From positions 884,019 to 948,018 of the forward strand of contig NZ_CM001437.1 of NCBI RefSeq assembly GCF_000243275.1: 64,000 nucleotides of DNA. Reading direction: 5' to 3'. A program made the position numbers and the translations under genes. This document shows positions 61,286 to 64,000 of this stretch, one piece after another. Source of the DNA: Myroides odoratus DSM 2801. Its GTDB lineage: Bacteria > Bacteroidota > Bacteroidia > Flavobacteriales > Flavobacteriaceae. The notes beneath the pieces were generated by a model. The model was not told the DNA's origin and did no database searches. It worked only from the letters and a program-made list of their open reading frames with translations. Within the stretch, counting starts at the first letter, position 1; the number at the start of each line of letters is the position of its first letter.

Positions 61286-62353
61286 TTAGACTAAGGTCTT
61301 CATCTGTTGCAATACCGTAGTTAGTGTCTCTACACTTGAAAGAGATACAGCATTATACAAGGATGCGCGGTATCCACCTACCGAACGATGTCCCTTAATA
61401 TTGGTAATCTGAGCTTCCGTACACAGCTGGTCAAATATAGGATTCAGTTGTTCATCCTTGAACGTAAATGTAACATTCATCTTCGATCGATCTTCTATTG
61501 CTGCTGTTCCAGATACAAAATCTAGTTCATCCAACGTTTGGTATAACAACGCTGCTTTTTTATTGTTGATGACTTCAATCGCTGCAACTCCACCTTGTTG
61601 TTTCAGCCATCTCAGGTTTAACAAACACGTATAAACGGCAAAAACATTGGCTGTATGATATAAACTATCTTTAGCAATATGTTCTTGATAATCCAGCATT
61701 TGCGGAATGACTCTCTTAGTTTTTCCAAGAATTTCCTCTTTGGTAATAATCAAACTAACACCTGCTGAACCAATATTTTTCTGTGCCCCTGCGTAGATTA
61801 AATCAATCTGATCGTAAGCAAATTCGCGTGAATAAATATCCGAGCTCATATCACAGACTAGCGGTGCATTCGTCTGTGGGAGGTAATTAAACTGTGTTCC
61901 ATAAATCGTATTATTCGAGGTAAAATGAAGGTAATCAACCGCCTCTTCTACTCGTACCTCTTTTGGAATATAGGAAAAATGCTGATCTTCAGAACTCGCT
62001 ACTACCTTTACTTCTCCAAGCATTTGCGCTTGTTCAATTGCTTTACTAGACCAAGTACCTGTATTGATATAAGCTGCTTTTTGTTGCATTAAATTATAGG
62101 GAATACGCAAAAACTCCATGCTTGCTCCTCCTTGTAAGAATAAAGCGACATACCCTTTCTTGTCCAATCCCAATAGCTCTAAACTCAAATGCCTCGCTTC
62201 TTCCAATGCAGCAATAAATTCTTTACTGCGATGTGAAATAGAGAGAATCGACATTCCTGTATTTTCAAAATTGAGAACAGCCTGAGCCGCTTGTTCGTAT
62301 ACCGTTTGAGGCAACAAACTAGGTCCTGCACAAAAGTTATGTACTGCTTTCAT
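61286..62353 (-). CDS. serC: 3-phosphoserine aminotransferase
   Basis: 355 residues. Family motifs: HNFCAGPSLLPQTVYEQAAQAV at the start, GMSILSISHRSKEF, LFLQGGASMEF, and the PLP lysine in YAGAQKNIGSAGVSLII (Lys about 194). Late RASLYNAVSLSSVETL. Converts 3-phosphohydroxypyruvate to phosphoserine; same pathway as the dehydrogenase downstream. Upstream neighbour (4 bases) is a LuxC-like reductase. Confidence 0.96.
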   Translation of the reverse strand: MKAVHNFCAGPSLLPQTVYEQAAQAVLNFENTGMSILSISHRSKEFIAALEEARHLSLELLGLDKKGYVALFLQGGASMEFLRIPYNLMQQKAAYINTGTWSSKAIEQAQMLGEVKVVASSEDQHFSYIPKEVRVEEAVDYLHFTSNNTIYGTQFNYLPQTNAPLVCDMSSDIYSREFAYDQIDLIYAGAQKNIGSAGVSLIITKEEILGKTKRVIPQMLDYQEHIAKDSLYHTANVFAVYTCLLNLRWLKQQGGVAAIEVINNKKAALLYQTLDELDFVSGTAAIEDRSKMNVTFTFKDEQLNPIFDQLCTEAQITNIKGHRSVGGYRASLYNAVSLSSVETLTTVLQQMKTLV

Positions 62354-62357
62354 ACCG

Positions 62358-63416
62358 TTATAATTTTAATAAAAATTCAAGCGTATCCACTTGATCTGCG
62401 TAATCCCAAAGCTGTGGATGTTGCGTTTGTCCAAAGGCAATGCTATCCTCTGTTAATTCATTGGATACAATACACTGTATTTTATCCTCATCCTTACGCA
62501 ATCGTTCAACCACCTCATCAATAGCATCATAATACTCATAATAGATGGAAGAGATTGGTGAAGCATACGAAGCATCTTCTTTTATAGTCAAGAATCCATT
62601 GTCTAATAGCTTGAACTCACTCATCAGGAAAACAGCTTTATTATAATCGTAATTATTTGCGTAGCGCTCATATTCAATTACGTCTCTTTGTTCGTACATG
62701 CCTTGAAAAAACGCATCGAAGTTATAACCTCTAGGAACAAATAGTTTCGATACATTGCGACAACCTAATCCGTAAAACGTAAAAATATCTTTTCCTAATT
62801 CAACTAATTGTTCAGGCGTCTCTTCACCAGTAAGCAAAGCAACAGAATTTCTATTTTTGCGGATAACGTGCGGAACTGAATTAAAATAATAATCAAAATA
62901 ACGAGCTGTATTATTGCTCCCTGTTGCAATCACAGCGTCAAATCCTTCCATTTTTCCCTCGATAAAAATCAGGCGATTTTGAAATTGAGGTTCAACGGCT
63001 TGCAAGTATTTCGCTAGGAAAGGCAAAAGTTTTTGATCGTTTGATGATAATTTGACCAAAGCGATATTTCCAGAAATCAAAACAGATAATAAATCGTGAA
63101 ATCCTACTAATGGAATATTTCCGGCTAAGATTAGTCCTACCTTTTTTAGAGGTTCTCTCGAAAAATCATAGGCGGAGCACCATTGTACAATATTTTCTTC
63201 CGTTAGGGCATCTGCCCAAGATTGCACGGCAAGAAGAACTTGTTCTTTTACAAACCATCCGTTATAATGTACAGATGTTTCAATTAAAGCTTCAAATGAG
63301 GAGAAAAAAGCATCATTATGTTCAACTTTTTCACTTTTTATAAATTCATTAGTAGCAAATTGTCTTAAAAAATCTCCTAACGCTACGAATGCTTTTTTTT
63401 TAGCTTCTAAATCCAT
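62358..63416 (-). CDS. LuxC-like acyl-CoA reductase
   Basis: 352 residues similar to LuxC/acyl-CoA reductase proteins of Bacteroidota. Visible: ILAGNIPLVGFHDLLSVLISGNIALVKLSSND (nucleotide-binding segment), IATGSNNTARYFDYYF, FYGLGCRNVSKLFVPRGY with the active-site Cys in GLGCRN. Reduces an acyl-CoA to an aldehyde; the acyl chain is unknown. It is transcribed with serC and serA (4- and 19-base gaps), a common arrangement in flavobacteria. Its start is 73 bases from that of the divergent ferredoxin gene. Confidence 0.9.
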   Translation of the reverse strand: MDLEAKKKAFVALGDFLRQFATNEFIKSEKVEHNDAFFSSFEALIETSVHYNGWFVKEQVLLAVQSWADALTEENIVQWCSAYDFSREPLKKVGLILAGNIPLVGFHDLLSVLISGNIALVKLSSNDQKLLPFLAKYLQAVEPQFQNRLIFIEGKMEGFDAVIATGSNNTARYFDYYFNSVPHVIRKNRNSVALLTGEETPEQLVELGKDIFTFYGLGCRNVSKLFVPRGYNFDAFFQGMYEQRDVIEYERYANNYDYNKAVFLMSEFKLLDNGFLTIKEDASYASPISSIYYEYYDAIDEVVERLRKDEDKIQCIVSNELTEDSIAFGQTQHPQLWDYADQVDTLEFLLKL

Positions 63417-63422
63417 ATTGAT

Positions 63423-63453
63423 TTGTTTCTGAAATGTTTTGGGTGTAAATTTG
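63423..63453 (+). promoter_or_regulatory. Promoter of the ferredoxin gene
   Basis: TTG at 63423-63425 and TAAATTTG at 63446-63453 with 20 bases between, matching the flavobacterial consensus. Start of transcription expected near 63458, giving a leader of about 32 bases. Confidence 0.7.
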
Positions 63454-63486
63454 TAGCAAAGTTAATACATATAAAACAAAATATAA

Positions 63487-63840
<354 letters not shown>

Positions 63841-63881
63841 GACAGAAGAAATCACAGCGATATGCTGAGATATTTCATAAC

Positions 63882-63920
63882 GAAAAAGAGATTTGGGCCC
63901 TTTCCAAATCTCTTTTTTTT
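63882..63920 (+). terminator. Terminator after the ferredoxin gene
   Basis: Arms AAAGAGATTTGG and CCAAATCTCTTT with a loop of seven bases, followed by a T-run. Confidence 0.9.
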
Positions 63921-63931
63921 ATCCGTTTATT

Positions 63932-64000
63932 TTATTTTTTACTCGGTGTTAGTACAAAATAGATTACATAAATCCACCCTAACAATCCGTGAATAATAGC
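63932..64000 (-). CDS. C-terminal end of a membrane protein gene, cut by window edge
   Basis: The minus strand is open for 22 codons from the edge and ends with TAA at 63932-63934. The residues AIIHGLLGWIYVIYFVLTPSKK are a hydrophobic helix followed by a basic end, as expected at the C-terminus of a small integral membrane protein. The sense is supported by the preceding terminator and by lack of overlap with the ferredoxin gene. Too short for assignment. Confidence 0.5.
   Translation of the reverse strand, partial: AIIHGLLGWIYVIYFVLTPSKK

Overview
The window looks like a chromosomal segment of a Flavobacteriaceae bacterium, probably Myroides or a close relative. This is inferred from gene content, not from a database match: gliding/type IX secretion genes (PorP/SprF-like, a protein with a gliding-associated C-terminal domain, gldF, gldG), menaquinone synthesis, DUF4920, DUF3822, DUF4421 and CAL67264-type genes, AT-rich spacers, and promoters of the Bacteroidota type (TTG, 17-23 bases, TAnnTTTG).

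Layout. 1-5.2 kb: surface and type IX genes on the minus strand (cut-off surface protein, OmpA-type lipoprotein-like protein, PorP/SprF, sorting-domain protein). 5.6-16.7 kb: housekeeping (mnmD, small lipoproteins, ilvE, kdsB, a RecD-like helicase, rsmD, the RNase P RNA rnpB, menB, a serine hydrolase). 16.9-21.6 kb: a Ktr/Trk-type potassium uptake pair, then a DUF3037/HipA-like kinase pair and two unknown genes. 21.8-31 kb: ettA, lipoproteins, holA, an HsdR_N-type protein, a glycosyltransferase, an OmpA lipoprotein, a phosphoesterase. 31-42 kb: DUF4421, a large membrane protein, rfbA/rfbB, dnaN, gldG-gldF, a SAM hydrolase-type protein and phoH. 41.8-50 kb: a lipoprotein gene broken by one in-frame TGA, a 2OG oxygenase, an eIF1-like factor, a nucleoside phosphorylase, a pseudouridine synthase, a MATE pump, a transposase remnant between repeat tracts, a GNAT enzyme and a CPBP protease. 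58-64 kb: a FabZ-like protein, an atypical response regulator, serine biosynthesis (serA-like, serC), a LuxC-like acyl-CoA reductase and a ferredoxin.

The most unusual part is 50.8-57.9 kb, an AT-rich plus-strand operon. It opens with two unlisted 47-codon genes encoding near-identical leaders ending in Gly-Gly and cores made almost only of Lys and Glu. These are followed by a strong stem-loop, a protein with a JmjC/cupin-like HxD...H iron-binding pattern, a small unknown protein, a C39-peptidase ABC exporter, a small membrane-anchored protein and a TonB-receptor-like outer membrane barrel. The reading offered here is a ribosomally made peptide system in which a 2-oxoglutarate/Fe(II)-type enzyme may hydroxylate the lysine-rich cores before C39 cleavage after Gly-Gly and export. 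No lanthionine, radical-SAM or YcaO enzyme is present, so it does not fit the common classes. The chemistry is inference.

Other items worth a second look: the interrupted lipoprotein gene, a 16-copy heptanucleotide array with degenerate relatives around a dead transposase, a dispersed repeat shared by two spacers, a probable leaderless gene at 27632, and a stem-loop whose arms match the full Shine-Dalgarno and the 16S rRNA tail.
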